This document shows positions 16,186 to 24,999 of a stretch of 64,000 bases of DNA, one piece after another (within the stretch, counting starts at the first letter, position 1; every line of letters starts with the position of its first letter). This DNA is from Streptomyces eurocidicus (GTDB lineage Bacteria; Actinomycetota; Actinomycetes; Streptomycetales; Streptomycetaceae). The stretch spans positions 1 to 64,000 of the forward strand of contig NZ_LGUI01000011.1 in NCBI RefSeq assembly GCF_002891295.1. The letters run 5' to 3'. Both the position numbers and the translations under genes were made by a program. Below the pieces are notes generated by a model, which had not been told where the DNA came from, made no database searches, and was given only the letters and a program-made list of their open reading frames with translations.

Positions 16186-16218
16186 GGATGGCCTTCTGAG
16201 GTATTCAGGAGGCCATCC
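16186..16218 (+). promoter_or_regulatory. Hairpin that contains the Shine-Dalgarno of the next gene
   Basis: Fourteen bases (16186-16199) pair with 16205-16218 around the loop GGTAT, with a single non-Watson-Crick position that can form G-U. The right arm includes AGGAGG (16207-16212) and ends one base before the ATG at 16219. If transcribed, the fold would hide the ribosome binding site, so translation may depend on opening by a ligand, temperature, protein or a ribosome. Seen in the sequence; the regulatory role is inferred. Confidence 0.6.
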
Positions 16219-16632
16219 ATGTACGAGCCGATCCGGACGCAGTCGGTCCACAGCCTGTCCGCACAGCGCTGGAGCGCGCGCGAGCTGCACCACTCCCGCG
16301 AGGAACAGCTGGACATCCGCCTGGCGGGCCACCTCACCGCGCTGCTGACCGTCACCGACGAACTGCGCGCCCTCGCGCCGTCCGGCACGCTGGACGACGC
16401 CGCGGAGCGGCTCGCCGAGCGGATCACCCGGATGCGCGGCAGCGCCCCGCTCCGCGCGGCCCCCTCCGCGGACCGCGCCACCCCCGCCCGTATCGGCGCC
16501 CTGCACCAGCGGGCGCACCAGCTCGCCGGACAGGCGCTGGTCGTCGCGACCTCGGCGAACGACCCGGCCGGTCAGGCCGTCGCCGCGGAGTGCCTGCGGG
16601 CGCACGCGGCGGCGCTGGGCATCCCCGCCTGA
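16219..16632 (+). CDS. Small hypothetical protein, helical
   Basis: 137 residues, unrecognised. The sequence is Ala/Leu/Arg-rich and predicted helical throughout (EEQLDIRLAGHLTALLTVTDELRAL, AAERLAERITRM, GALHQRAHQLAGQALVVAT). No signal peptide, membrane segment, cysteine motif or known catalytic motif is seen. The start MYEPIRTQS is supported by an ideal AGGAGG six bases upstream, although that site is folded into a hairpin. Monocistronic, convergent with pckG. The elaborate leader (palindrome then hairpin) suggests tight control of a regulatory or stress protein, but nothing in the protein itself shows this. Confidence 0.7.
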   Translation: MYEPIRTQSVHSLSAQRWSARELHHSREEQLDIRLAGHLTALLTVTDELRALAPSGTLDDAAERLAERITRMRGSAPLRAAPSADRATPARIGALHQRAHQLAGQALVVATSANDPAGQAVAAECLRAHAAALGIPA

Positions 16633-16690
16633 CCGGCGGGGAGCACGTCGCGCAGGTGCTGGAGGCCCGGCCTCCAGCACCCTCCCGGCC

Positions 16691-18511
16691 TCAGCCCAGG
16701 CGCCGCACCAGCGCCCGGTACTCGTCCCACAGCTCCTTCGGCGTGTGCTCGCCGAACGTGTTCAGGTGCTCGGGGATCAGCGCGGCCTCCTCGCGCCAGA
16801 CCTCCTTGTCCACGGACAGCAGGAAGTCCAGATCGTCCGCGCCCAGGTCCAGGCCGTCCGTGTCCAGGGCCTCCTTGGTCGGCAGCACGCCGATGGGCGT
16901 CTCGACGCCCTCCGCCGCACCCTCCAGGCGCTCGACGATCCACTTGAGCACCCGGCTGTTCTCACCGAAGCCCGGCCACACGAACCGGCCGTCCGCGTCC
17001 TTGCGGAACCAGTTCACGTAGTAGATCTTCGGCAGCAGGGCCTGGTCCTTGCCCTTGCCGACCTCGAGCCAGTGGCCCATGTAGTCGCCCATGTTGTAGC
17101 CGCAGAACGGCAGCATGGCGAAGGGGTCGCGGCGCAGCTCGCCGACCTTGCCCTCGGCGGCGGCGGTCTTCTCGGAGGCGACGTTGGCGCCGAGGAAGAC
17201 ACCGTGCTGCCAGTCGAAGGACTCGGTCACCAGCGGCACGGCCGAGGCGCGGCGGCCGCCGAAGAGGATCGCCGAGATCGGCACGCCCTTGGGGTCCTCC
17301 CACTCGGGCGCGATGATCGGGCACTGCGCGGCGGGGACGGTGAAGCGGGCGTTGGGGTGGGCGGCGGGGGTGCCGCTCGCCGGGGTCCAGTCGTTGCCCT
17401 TCCAGTCCGTGAGGTGCGCGGGCGGCTCCTCCGTCATGCCCTCCCACCACACGTCGCCGTCGTCGGTGAGGGCGACGTTGGTGAAGACGGAGTTGCCCCA
17501 CATGGTCTTCATGGCGTTGGCGTTGGTGTGCTCGCCGGTGCCGGGCGCGACACCGAAGAAACCGGCCTCGGGGTTGATGGCGTAGAGCCGACCGTCCTCG
17601 CCGAAGCGCATCCAGGCGATGTCGTCGCCGATGGTCTCGACCGTCCAGCCCGGGACGGTGGGCTCCAGCATGGCGAGGTTGGTCTTGCCGCAGGCGGACG
17701 GGAAGGCGGCGGCCACGTACTTCGCCTCGCCGCGCGGCGGGGTCAGCTTGAGGATGAGCATGTGCTCGGCGAGCCAGCCCTCGTCCCGGGCCATGACGGA
17801 GGCGATGCGCAGCGCGTAACACTTCTTGCCCAGCAGGGCGTTGCCGCCGTAGCCGGAGCCGAAGGACCAGATCTCGCGGTCCTCGGGGAAGTGCGAGATG
17901 TACTTGGTGGTGTTGCAGGGCCACGGGACGTCGGCCTCGCCCTCGGCCAGCGGGGCACCGAGGGTGTGCACCGCCTTGACGAAGAACCCGTCGGTGCCGA
18001 GCTCGTCGAGGACCGCCCGGCCCATCCGGGTCATGGTGCGCATCGAGACGGCGACGTAGGCGGAGTCGGTGAGCTCCACGCCGATCGCGGACAGCGGCGA
18101 GCCGAGCGGGCCCATGCAGAACGGCACCACGTAGAGCGTGCGACCGCGCATCGAGCCGCGGAAGACGCCCTGCTCACCGGCGAAGATCTCCCGCATCTCC
18201 GCGGGTGCCTTCCAGTGGTTGGTCGGACCGGCGTCGGACTCCTTCTCGGAGCAGATGAACGTACGGTCCTCGACGCGGGCCACGTCGCTCGGGTCGGAGG
18301 CGGCGTAGTAGGAGTGGGGGCGCTTGACGGGGTCGAGCTTGCGGAAGGTGCCCTTGGCGACGAGCTCCTCGCACAGGCGCTCGTACTCGGCCTCGGAACC
18401 GTCGCACCAGACCACCTGGTCCGGCTGGGTGAGGGCGGCGATCTCGTCGACCCAGGAGATCAGCTCCTGGTGGTTGGTGAGGGTGGTGGGAGCCGCATTG
18501 CTGCGCGCCAC
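16691..18511 (-). CDS. pckG: Phosphoenolpyruvate carboxykinase (GTP)
   Basis: 606-residue cytosolic enzyme converting oxaloacetate and GTP to phosphoenolpyruvate, GDP and CO2, the gluconeogenic step at the TCA/glycolysis junction. Motifs: the P-loop FPSACGKTNLAML with the reactive cysteine, GDDIAWMRFGEDG, NPEAGFFGVAPGT for metal/nucleotide contact, and the C-terminal WFRKD and FGENSRVLKW. The start GTG (18509-18511, VARSNAAPTTLTNHQEL) has GGAG six bases upstream and matches the usual length; an in-frame ATG at 18652 would add 47 non-family residues. The 264 bases to the divergent HlyIII gene hold its promoter. Confidence 0.95.
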   Translation of the reverse strand: MARSNAAPTTLTNHQELISWVDEIAALTQPDQVVWCDGSEAEYERLCEELVAKGTFRKLDPVKRPHSYYAASDPSDVARVEDRTFICSEKESDAGPTNHWKAPAEMREIFAGEQGVFRGSMRGRTLYVVPFCMGPLGSPLSAIGVELTDSAYVAVSMRTMTRMGRAVLDELGTDGFFVKAVHTLGAPLAEGEADVPWPCNTTKYISHFPEDREIWSFGSGYGGNALLGKKCYALRIASVMARDEGWLAEHMLILKLTPPRGEAKYVAAAFPSACGKTNLAMLEPTVPGWTVETIGDDIAWMRFGEDGRLYAINPEAGFFGVAPGTGEHTNANAMKTMWGNSVFTNVALTDDGDVWWEGMTEEPPAHLTDWKGNDWTPASGTPAAHPNARFTVPAAQCPIIAPEWEDPKGVPISAILFGGRRASAVPLVTESFDWQHGVFLGANVASEKTAAAEGKVGELRRDPFAMLPFCGYNMGDYMGHWLEVGKGKDQALLPKIYYVNWFRKDADGRFVWPGFGENSRVLKWIVERLEGAAEGVETPIGVLPTKEALDTDGLDLGADDLDFLLSVDKEVWREEAALIPEHLNTFGEHTPKELWDEYRALVRRLG

Positions 18512-18746
18512 GATCGCTCCGTCCCGCCGGGGACCACGCTGCCCCGGCGTCAGATTCGAGGGTTGACGGACCTCGCCCTGTCGCCCGCTCGGTCCGCTGC
18601 TGTGGAAGGTGCCCCTTGGGGGCTGCGACCCAGACGCTTCGTGACCGCTCATCCGGTGCCGCCCGCACTCATTTGATCATCCGACTCCGCCCCGTTTCTG
18701 TCCAGGGGGCACCCCCGTGACCATCGCCACGTGATACTGATCCGTA

Positions 18747-18764
18747 ACTTACGGTGCCGTAGGT
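18747..18764. promoter_or_regulatory. Candidate TetR-type operator before the HlyIII gene
   Basis: ACTTACGG-TG-CCGTAGGT is an 18-bp palindrome with seven of eight arm positions paired, ending 11 bases before the ATG at 18776. Palindromes of the ACTTACGG/CCGTAAGT form are typical of TetR-family sites, and a TetR gene lies just downstream of the HlyIII gene. Autoregulation of an HlyIII-TetR unit is therefore plausible but unproven. Confidence 0.5.
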
Positions 18765-18775
18765 ACCATGCCGCC

Positions 18776-19498
18776 ATGACTTCCGCGCCCGACGCAGCGC
18801 TTCCCGCGCAGCCCGCCCCCGCCGGCGCCGCGGCCGCCGCCCCGCCCGGCCTCCCCCTGCCGACCGCCAAGCCGCGCCTGCGCGGCTGGCTGCACGCCGG
18901 GATGTTCCCCGCCGTCCTGATCTCCGGCGTCTTCCTGACCGCCCTCGCGGACAGCACCCGGGGCCGTATCGCCTGTGCGGTCTACGTGCTCTCCGCCTGC
19001 CTGCTCTTCGGCATCAGCGCCCTCTACCACCGGGGGAACTGGAGCCCCAGGGTCAACGCCGTGCTCCGCCGGCTCGACCACGCCAACATCTTCCTGATCA
19101 TCGCCGGCACCTACACCCCGCTGACCATGCTGCTCGTCCCCGGCGGCAGGGGTCAGGCCCTGCTCTGGGCGGTCTGGGCGGCGGCCGCCGCGGGCATAGC
19201 CTTCCGCGTGTTCTGGGTCGGCGCGCCGCGCTGGCTCTACACCCCCTGCTACATCGCCATGGGCTGGGCCGCCGTCTTCTTCCTGCCGGACTTCCTGCGG
19301 AAGGGCGGCATCGCGGTGCTCGTCCTCGTGATCGTCGGCGGCCTGCTCTACAGCGTGGGCGGCGTGATCTACGGCATCAAGCGCCCCAACCCGTCCCCGC
19401 GCTGGTTCGGCTTCCACGAGGTCTTCCACTCGCTGACGCTGGCGGCGTTCATCGTGCACTACGTGGGCATCTCGCTGGTCGCCTATACGCACACCTGA
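18776..19498 (+). CDS. Hemolysin III/PAQR-family membrane protein
   Basis: 240-residue integral membrane protein of the YqfA/HlyIII branch of the PAQR superfamily. After an Ala/Pro-rich cytoplasmic N-terminus there are seven hydrophobic segments. The family's metal-site motifs are present: SALYHRG after the second helix, RLDHANIFLIIAGTYTP, and the closing FHEVFHSLTLAAFIVHY. PAQR proteins carry a zinc site and may act as hydrolases on lipids; the bacterial role is unsettled. ATG at 18776 (MTSAPDAAL) was chosen over 18731 because the latter would lie within the palindromic operator. A TetR gene follows at 150 bases. Confidence 0.85.
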   Translation: MTSAPDAALPAQPAPAGAAAAAPPGLPLPTAKPRLRGWLHAGMFPAVLISGVFLTALADSTRGRIACAVYVLSACLLFGISALYHRGNWSPRVNAVLRRLDHANIFLIIAGTYTPLTMLLVPGGRGQALLWAVWAAAAAGIAFRVFWVGAPRWLYTPCYIAMGWAAVFFLPDFLRKGGIAVLVLVIVGGLLYSVGGVIYGIKRPNPSPRWFGFHEVFHSLTLAAFIVHYVGISLVAYTHT

Positions 19499-19551
19499 GC
19501 ACGCCGGCGGCCGGCGCCCCGGCCCCCGGGACGCCCGTCCCGCAGCCCCCG

Positions 19552-19580
19552 AGGCCGCGATCTCCCCGAGGTCGCGGCCT
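19552..19580 (+). terminator. Hairpin after the HlyIII gene
   Basis: A 9-bp stem, 19552-19560 with 19572-19580, 54 bases after the stop codon. A second perfect 11-bp hairpin follows at 19613-19637 (loop GGC), directly against the start of the TetR gene, where it could also influence translation of that gene. Confidence 0.55.
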
Positions 19581-19645
19581 TCGCCGTGTCCGGCGGCGCG
19601 GCCGGGACGCCGCCGGGGACCACGGCGTGGTCCCCGGGAAGGCCG

Positions 19646-20287
19646 ATGCCCGAGAATGCTGCCATGGCCTCCGCAGACACCTCCTCCGCCGCGTCGTCCG
19701 AGCCCCGGCTCGGGCTGCGCGAGCGGAAGAAGATCCAGACCCGTCAGGCGATCCGCCACGCCGCCTACCGGCTCTTCGAGAAGCAGGGGTACGACGCGAC
19801 CCCGGTCGACCAGATCGCCGAGGCCGCCGACGTCTCCCCCAGCACGGTCTTCCGCTACTTCCCCACCAAGGACGACATCGTCCTGACCGATGAGTACGAC
19901 CCGCTGCTGGAGGCGGCGATCCGGGCCCGGCCGATGAGCGAGCCCCCGGTCGAGGCCATCCGCCAGGGGATCCTCGCCTCGATGCGCCATGTCATCGACA
20001 GCGACATCGCCGAGCTCAAGCAGCGGACCAGGCTGGTCCGCGAGGTGTCCTCGCTGCGCGGCCGGCAGGCCGAGGGGACGGGCGAGTCGGCGCGGATGCT
20101 CTGCGGCGTGCTGGCCGAGCGCACCGGCCGCCCGGCCGACGACCTGGAGCTGAGGGTGGTCATCGCCGCCGTGCTCGCGGCGATGCACGAGGCCCTGATG
20201 CGCTGGGTCGAGCGGGGCCAGACCGAGGACCTCATCACGCTCATCGGCCGCACCCTCGACGTCCTCGACCGGGGCCTCACCCTCTGA
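19646..20287 (+). CDS. TetR-family transcriptional regulator
   Basis: 213 residues. The HTH domain is clear (about residues 25-75): RKKIQTRQAIRHAAYRLFEKQGYDATPVDQIAEAADVSPSTVFRYFPTKDDIV, seen here as AADVSPSTVFRYFPTKDDI. The C-terminal ligand domain is typical in length and resembles the subgroup with PPVEAIRQGILASM. ATG 19646 has GGGAAGG just upstream; ATG 19664 (MASADTSS) is an alternative with a weaker site. The likely targets are its own neighbourhood, where a palindrome lies before the HlyIII gene. It is convergent with the YyaL-type gene, 39 bases away. Confidence 0.85.
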   Translation: MPENAAMASADTSSAASSEPRLGLRERKKIQTRQAIRHAAYRLFEKQGYDATPVDQIAEAADVSPSTVFRYFPTKDDIVLTDEYDPLLEAAIRARPMSEPPVEAIRQGILASMRHVIDSDIAELKQRTRLVREVSSLRGRQAEGTGESARMLCGVLAERTGRPADDLELRVVIAAVLAAMHEALMRWVERGQTEDLITLIGRTLDVLDRGLTL

Positions 20288-20326
20288 GCCGCCGGACCCG
20301 CCCGGCCGCCCCGGGGGCCCGGCCCG

Positions 20327-22444
20327 CTACTCCCGCCCCGCCAGGCTCGCCGCCAGCACCGCCGGGTCGTCCGTCGGCCTCCGGCAGGTGAAGTCCCGGC
20401 AGACGTACGCGGCCGGTCTGCCGTCGAGGAGCGGCCGCCCGGCGAGCAGCGGCACCTCCTCCGAGCCCGCCTCGCCCACGGCGACCGCCAGCCCGGGGGC
20501 CGTCGACAGCAGGGCGGTGCGGTGCAGGGCCAGGGTCCCGGGGTGGTCCTGCGGGCCGACCACGGCGACCTCGCGGGGCCCGTCCAGCAGCGCCTCGGCG
20601 GCGGCCAGGCCCCAGCTGATGAAGCGCGGCGCCTTCGGGCCGAGCGCCCGCACCACGCCGAGCGCGCGCTCCGCCGCCTCCCGGTGCGGGGCGCTGCCGG
20701 TGTACGCGGCGTACGTCAGCAGGGCGCCGCAGGCCGCCGTCCAGCCGGAGGGGGTGGCGGTGTCCGTGGGGTCCTGCGGACGGCGGATCAGGGCCTCGGC
20801 GTCGTCGGCGGTGTCGAAGAAGCCGCCGTCCTCGCCCCGGAAGTGGACCAGGACGGAGTCCAGCAGCAGCCCCGCGAAGTCCGCCCACACCCCCTCGCCG
20901 GTGACCGCGGTGAGCGTGAGGAAGCCCTCGGAGACGTCCGCGTAGTCCTCCAGGACACCGGCGTGGGCGCCGGCCACCCCGTCCAGGGAGGTGCGGAACA
21001 GCCGCGCGTGCCAGTCCATGTGGGTGCGGACGAGCAGATCGGCGGCGTCCGTCGCGGCCTGCACGAGATCCGGGCGGTCGAAGTACGCGCCGGTCTCCGC
21101 CAGCGCGGCGATCGCCAGGCCGTTCCAGGCGGCCACGATCTTGTCGTCCCGGCCCGGGCGGGGCCGGGTGTCCCGCGCCGCCAGCAGCTTGCGGCGCAGT
21201 GCGGCGAGCCGGCCCGCCTCCAGCAGGACCTCGGTGTCCGGCAGCTGGAGGACCGAGGCGCCCTCCTCGAACGTGCCCTCCTTGGTCACCCCGAAGTGCG
21301 CGGCGGCCAGCTCGCCGTCCTCCTCGCCCAGGACCTCCCGCAGCTGCCGCGGCGTCCACACGTAATAGGCGCCCTCGGCGTGCCTGCCCCCACCTCCCCC
21401 GGCTGCCGCCGGGAGGTGCCCCCCTTCGTCCACGACTCCGCTGTCGGCGTCCAGGGCGGACGCGAAGCCCCCCTGGTCGGTGCGCATCTCGCGGACCAGG
21501 AAGTCGGCCGTCTCCAGGGCCACCCGGCGTGCGAGGGCCGAGCCCGTGGCCCGCCACAGGTGGGCGTAGACCCGGCAGAGCAGGGCGTTGTCGTAGAGCA
21601 TCTTCTCGAAGTGCGGCACCGTCCACGTGGCGTCCACCGCGTACCGGGCGAAGCCGCCGCCGAGCTGGTCGTAGATCCCGCCGCGGGCCATGGCCTCGCA
21701 GGTGGCCTCCACCATCTGGAGGGCGGCCTCGGAGCCCGTGCGGGCGTGGTGGCGGAGCAGGAACTCCAGGGTCATGGACGGCGGGAACTTCGGCGCGCCG
21801 CCGAAGCCGCCGCGCACGGCGTCGAAGTCCCGGGTGAGCCCCATCAGGGCCTGGTGGAGATCCTCCGGGCCCGGCGGCACGGCCATGGCACCGGCCGGCC
21901 CGTCCTCGCCGTCGGCGTCCTCCTCGGCGAGGCTCAGGGTGAGGGTGCGCTCGGAGAGATCGCGCACGATCCGGCCGGCGACCTCGCCGACCTCCTCCCG
22001 GCGGTCGGCCCAGGCGGCCCGGACGCCCTCCAGGACCTGCGGGAAGGACGCCGTGCCGTGCCGGGGCTCGGGCGGGAAGTACGTGCCGAAGTAGAAGGGC
22101 TCGGCCCCGGGGGTGAGGAAGACCGTCATGGGCCAGCCGCCGTGGCCGGTGGCCGCCTGCACGGCCTCCATATAGACCGCGTCGACGTCCGGGCGCTCCT
22201 CGCGGTCGACCTTGACCGAGACGAAGTGCTCGTTGAGGAACGCGGCCGTGTCGTCGTCCTCGAAGGATTCGTGCGCCATCACATGGCACCAGTGACAGCT
22301 GGAGTACCCGACGCTCAGCAGCACGGGCACATCGCGCCGCCGGGCCTCCTCGAAAGCCTCGGGCGACCACGGCCACCAGTCCACCGGGTTCTCGGCGTGC
22401 TGGAGGAGGTACGGGGACGTCTCATGGGCCAGGCGGTTCGGCAT
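20327..22444 (-). CDS. YyaL/DUF255 thioredoxin-fold protein (SSP411 family)
   Basis: 705-residue cytosolic protein. The N-terminal domain (about 1-160) is a thioredoxin-like fold with NRLAHETSPYLLQHAENPVDWWPW and the CxxC motif SSCHWCHVM near residue 48; GGWPMTVFLTP and YFGTYFPPE follow. The remaining 500 residues are an alpha/alpha toroid as in N-acylglucosamine epimerases and glycosidases (ATWTVPHFEKMLYDNALL, KIVAAWNGLAIAALAE). The family is widespread and its reaction is unknown; it is sometimes called spermatogenesis-associated protein 20-like. The ATG at 22442-22444 agrees with homologues. It is the last of a minus-strand group that includes the small membrane protein and mca. Confidence 0.85.
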   Translation of the reverse strand: MPNRLAHETSPYLLQHAENPVDWWPWSPEAFEEARRRDVPVLLSVGYSSCHWCHVMAHESFEDDDTAAFLNEHFVSVKVDREERPDVDAVYMEAVQAATGHGGWPMTVFLTPGAEPFYFGTYFPPEPRHGTASFPQVLEGVRAAWADRREEVGEVAGRIVRDLSERTLTLSLAEEDADGEDGPAGAMAVPPGPEDLHQALMGLTRDFDAVRGGFGGAPKFPPSMTLEFLLRHHARTGSEAALQMVEATCEAMARGGIYDQLGGGFARYAVDATWTVPHFEKMLYDNALLCRVYAHLWRATGSALARRVALETADFLVREMRTDQGGFASALDADSGVVDEGGHLPAAAGGGGGRHAEGAYYVWTPRQLREVLGEEDGELAAAHFGVTKEGTFEEGASVLQLPDTEVLLEAGRLAALRRKLLAARDTRPRPGRDDKIVAAWNGLAIAALAETGAYFDRPDLVQAATDAADLLVRTHMDWHARLFRTSLDGVAGAHAGVLEDYADVSEGFLTLTAVTGEGVWADFAGLLLDSVLVHFRGEDGGFFDTADDAEALIRRPQDPTDTATPSGWTAACGALLTYAAYTGSAPHREAAERALGVVRALGPKAPRFISWGLAAAEALLDGPREVAVVGPQDHPGTLALHRTALLSTAPGLAVAVGEAGSEEVPLLAGRPLLDGRPAAYVCRDFTCRRPTDDPAVLAASLAGRE

Positions 22445-22636
22445 GACCCCATCCTTCCCCACCCCGGCCCGATCGGTGAGTTGTCCACAGGCTCGATCGG
22501 GACACGGCGCCCGGAAGGAGGAGGGGGCGCGAGGACGCACGGAGGGGCGCGGCCCGGCGCGGGCACACCCGAAGGCGGCCGCGGCCCGGTGGGCCACGGC
22601 CGTGCGGGGGGGGGCGGTCGGCCCCGGCCTGTGCCG

Positions 22637-22870
22637 CTAGGCGCTGGTGCCGCTCGCGGCGGTGGAGCCCTTGGCGACCGCCGGCGCTTCCTCCGGGGCC
22701 TCCTCGAAGTCCACCTTGTTCATGTGCTTGTTCATGCTCTTCATCAGCAGCCAGACGGCGCCGCCGATCAGGGCGAAGACCACGAAACCGAGCACACCGG
22801 GAGTGACCTTGTTCTGGTCAAGCTCCGCGGCGAGGGGCACCAGATGCGTGAGCGCGGGGGAGGTCGTCAT
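22637..22870 (-). CDS. Small single-span membrane protein, conserved next to mca
   Basis: 77 residues with one membrane helix (VLGFVVFALIGGAVWLLMKSM, about 26-46), followed by a basic/acidic cytoplasmic tail (NKHMNKVDFEEAPEEAP). No known domain. Its start is only four bases past the mca stop codon, so it belongs to the mca transcript. Similar short proteins sit after mca in Streptomyces, as I recall. Function unknown. Confidence 0.75.
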   Translation of the reverse strand: MTTSPALTHLVPLAAELDQNKVTPGVLGFVVFALIGGAVWLLMKSMNKHMNKVDFEEAPEEAPAVAKGSTAASGTSA

Positions 22871-22874
22871 GGGG

Positions 22875-23744
22875 TCAATTGTTGCGGATACCCGCGAAGA
22901 GGTCGTCCTCGGGGAGGGACGTGCCGACGAGAGACTTCGCCAGCTCGTACTCCTCGGTCGGCCAGACCTCCCGCTGAAGGTCCAGCGGCACCCGGAACCA
23001 GCCGCCGTCCGGGTCGATCTGGGTCGCGTGCGCGATCAGCGCCTTGTCCCGGATCTCGAAGAAGTCGGCGCACGGGACGTAGGTGGTCAGGGTCCGCTCC
23101 CGGCCCGCCGTCAGCCAGCGCTCCAGCCACTCGCCGTAGGGCGACTCCAGGCCCCTGGCCAGCAGCGCCTCGTGCAGGGCCAGGGTGCGCTCCCGGTTGA
23201 AGCCCTGGTTGTAGTAGAGCTTCTGCGGCTGCCACGGCTCGCCCGCGTCGGGGTAGCGGGACGGGTCGCCCGCCGCCTCGAAGGCCACCATCGTGATCTT
23301 GTGGGTCATGATGTGGTCGGGGTGCGGGTAGCCGCCGTTCTCGTCGTACGTGGTGATCACGTGCGGGCGGAACTCGCGGATCAGCTTCACCAGCTCGCCC
23401 GCCGCCTCGTCGACGTCCTGGAGCGCGAAGCAGCCCTCGGGCAGCGGCGGCAGCGGGTCGCCCTCGGGCAGCCCGGAGTCGACGAAGCCCAGCCACTCCT
23501 GCTTGACGCCGAGGATGTCGCGCGCCTCTGCCATCTCCTTGGCGCGCACCTCGTGGATGTGCTCCTCGATGTACGGGTCGCCCTGGAGCTTGGGGTTGAG
23601 GATGGAGCCACGCTCACCACCCGTGCAGGTCGCGACCAGCACGTCCACCCCCTCGGACACGTACTTGGCCATCGTGGCCGCGCCCTTACTCGACTCGTCG
23701 TCGGGGTGGGCGTGCACGGCCATCAGTCGCAGCTGCTCAGTCAA
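22875..23744 (-). CDS. mca: Mycothiol S-conjugate amidase
   Basis: 289-residue zinc amidase that cleaves mycothiol S-conjugates of toxins and drugs to a mercapturic acid (exported) and GlcN-Ins, the actinobacterial detoxification route. The LmbE/PIG-L motif MAVHAHPDDES (His and Asp-Asp zinc/active-site residues) is near the N-terminus, and GGYPHPDHIMTH holds the third ligand. CTGGERGSILNP is also typical. The start chosen is TTG at 23742-23744 (read as MTEQLRLMAVHAHP), which has TGAGGAT upstream and matches the usual family beginning; GTG at 23762 would add six residues. Divergent from the DUF4307 gene. Confidence 0.92.
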   Translation of the reverse strand: MTEQLRLMAVHAHPDDESSKGAATMAKYVSEGVDVLVATCTGGERGSILNPKLQGDPYIEEHIHEVRAKEMAEARDILGVKQEWLGFVDSGLPEGDPLPPLPEGCFALQDVDEAAGELVKLIREFRPHVITTYDENGGYPHPDHIMTHKITMVAFEAAGDPSRYPDAGEPWQPQKLYYNQGFNRERTLALHEALLARGLESPYGEWLERWLTAGRERTLTTYVPCADFFEIRDKALIAHATQIDPDGGWFRVPLDLQREVWPTEEYELAKSLVGTSLPEDDLFAGIRNN

Positions 23745-23869
23745 GACTCGATCCTCAGTCACTGGTCATGGCCCGTCTTATCGGTGTGTCGGGGCGCCTC
23801 CTATAGTGACCGAAGCGGGAGACGATTCATTCCAGTTTCCCGACCGGTCCCCGACCAGGAGGAAAGATC

Positions 23870-24280
23870 ATGGCTGCGGTACGCGAGGGCCTGCCCGACG
23901 GTCGTTACGGCCGCTCGGCGGACGAGCGCGCCGACCGCAAGCTGAAGATCATCGGGGCGGTGCTGGGCGCCTGCCTGCTGGCCGTGGTCGGCTGGTCGGC
24001 CGTGCACTACATCACGTCGTCGGACGTCACCGGGCAGCTGATCCGCTCGAAGCCGGTCTCCGACACCACCGTCGAGGCCGTCCTGGAGATCCGTAAGGAC
24101 AAGGACGTCACGGCCATCTGCACGCTGCGCGCGCTGGGCGAGGACGGCAGCGAGGTCGCCCGTAAGGACGTCACGCTCGACCGCCGCGAGGACCACTTCA
24201 CGGAGCTGGTCACGCTCCGCACCACCAAGCTCGCCTCGGCCACCGCGCTCGAGGGCTGCACCAGCTCGTCACGCGGCTGA
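23870..24280 (+). CDS. DUF4307 membrane protein
   Basis: 136 residues. After a charged N-terminus there is one membrane helix (IIGAVLGACLLAVVGWSAV, about 27-46), then an extracytoplasmic domain of about 85 residues with a beta-rich pattern (TTVEAVLEIRKDKDVTAICTLRAL) and two cysteines (ICTL, EGCTS) that could form a disulfide. The family has no assigned function and is normally beside mca and greA in Streptomyces. ATG 23870 has an AGGAGG ribosome binding site. Confidence 0.85.
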   Translation: MAAVREGLPDGRYGRSADERADRKLKIIGAVLGACLLAVVGWSAVHYITSSDVTGQLIRSKPVSDTTVEAVLEIRKDKDVTAICTLRALGEDGSEVARKDVTLDRREDHFTELVTLRTTKLASATALEGCTSSSRG

Positions 24281-24467
24281 CCAGCACTGACGCGTTTCTT
24301 GCGCGTTTCCTCCCGCTGGCTTCTTCCCCCTTTACGGACGTAATTGTTAGGCTCGTGGTTTCGCCCACCTTTGAAGGCGCACCCTTCTGAGTAGGGCGTT
24401 CATTTGTATCCCGGCTGTTACCCCAGCCGTCCCCCCAAGTTTTTCCCAGTACCGACGAGGAGCACCT

Positions 24468-24965
24468 GTGACCCAGACCAGCGACAACGTCACCTGGCTG
24501 ACTCAGGAGGCGTACGACCAGCTCAAGGCCGAGCTGGAGTACCTGTCTGGTCCCGCTCGCACCGAGATCGCGATGAAGATCGCGGCGGCCCGCGAGGAGG
24601 GTGACCTGCGAGAGAACGGCGGGTACCACGCGGCCAAGGAGGAGCAGGGCAAGCAGGAGCTCCGTGTGCGCCAGCTCACGCAGCTGCTGGAGAACGCGAA
24701 GGTCGGCGAGGCCCCGGCCGCGACCGGCGTCGTCGCGCCCGGCACCGTCGTCACCATCGCCTTCGACGGCGACCCGGACGACACCATGACCTTCCTGCTC
24801 GCCTCCCGTGAGTACGCCAGCACGGACATCGAGACCTACTCCCCGCAGTCCCCGCTGGGCTCGGGCGTCAACGGCAAGAAGATCGGCGAGGACGCCTCGT
24901 ACGAGCTGCCGAACGGCAAGAAGGCCATGGTCCGCATCCTGGAGGCCAAGCCCTACACGGCCTGA
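24468..24965 (+). CDS. greA: Transcription elongation factor GreA
   Basis: 165-residue factor that enters the RNA polymerase secondary channel and stimulates cleavage of backtracked transcripts. The N-terminal coiled coil ends in the acidic tip EGDLRENGGYHAAKEEQ, carrying the two catalytic acidic residues (Asp and Glu in GDLREN). A C-terminal FKBP-like domain follows (VAPGTVVTIAFDGDPDD to MVRILEAKPY). GTG start at 24468 with GACGAGGAGCACC upstream. The 187-base leader before it includes an AT-richer stretch around 24340-24360 where the promoter probably lies. Confidence 0.94.
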   Translation: MTQTSDNVTWLTQEAYDQLKAELEYLSGPARTEIAMKIAAAREEGDLRENGGYHAAKEEQGKQELRVRQLTQLLENAKVGEAPAATGVVAPGTVVTIAFDGDPDDTMTFLLASREYASTDIETYSPQSPLGSGVNGKKIGEDASYELPNGKKAMVRILEAKPYTA

Positions 24966-24999
24966 GGCCGCGGCCCGGAGCGCCGGGCCCTTCACCACG

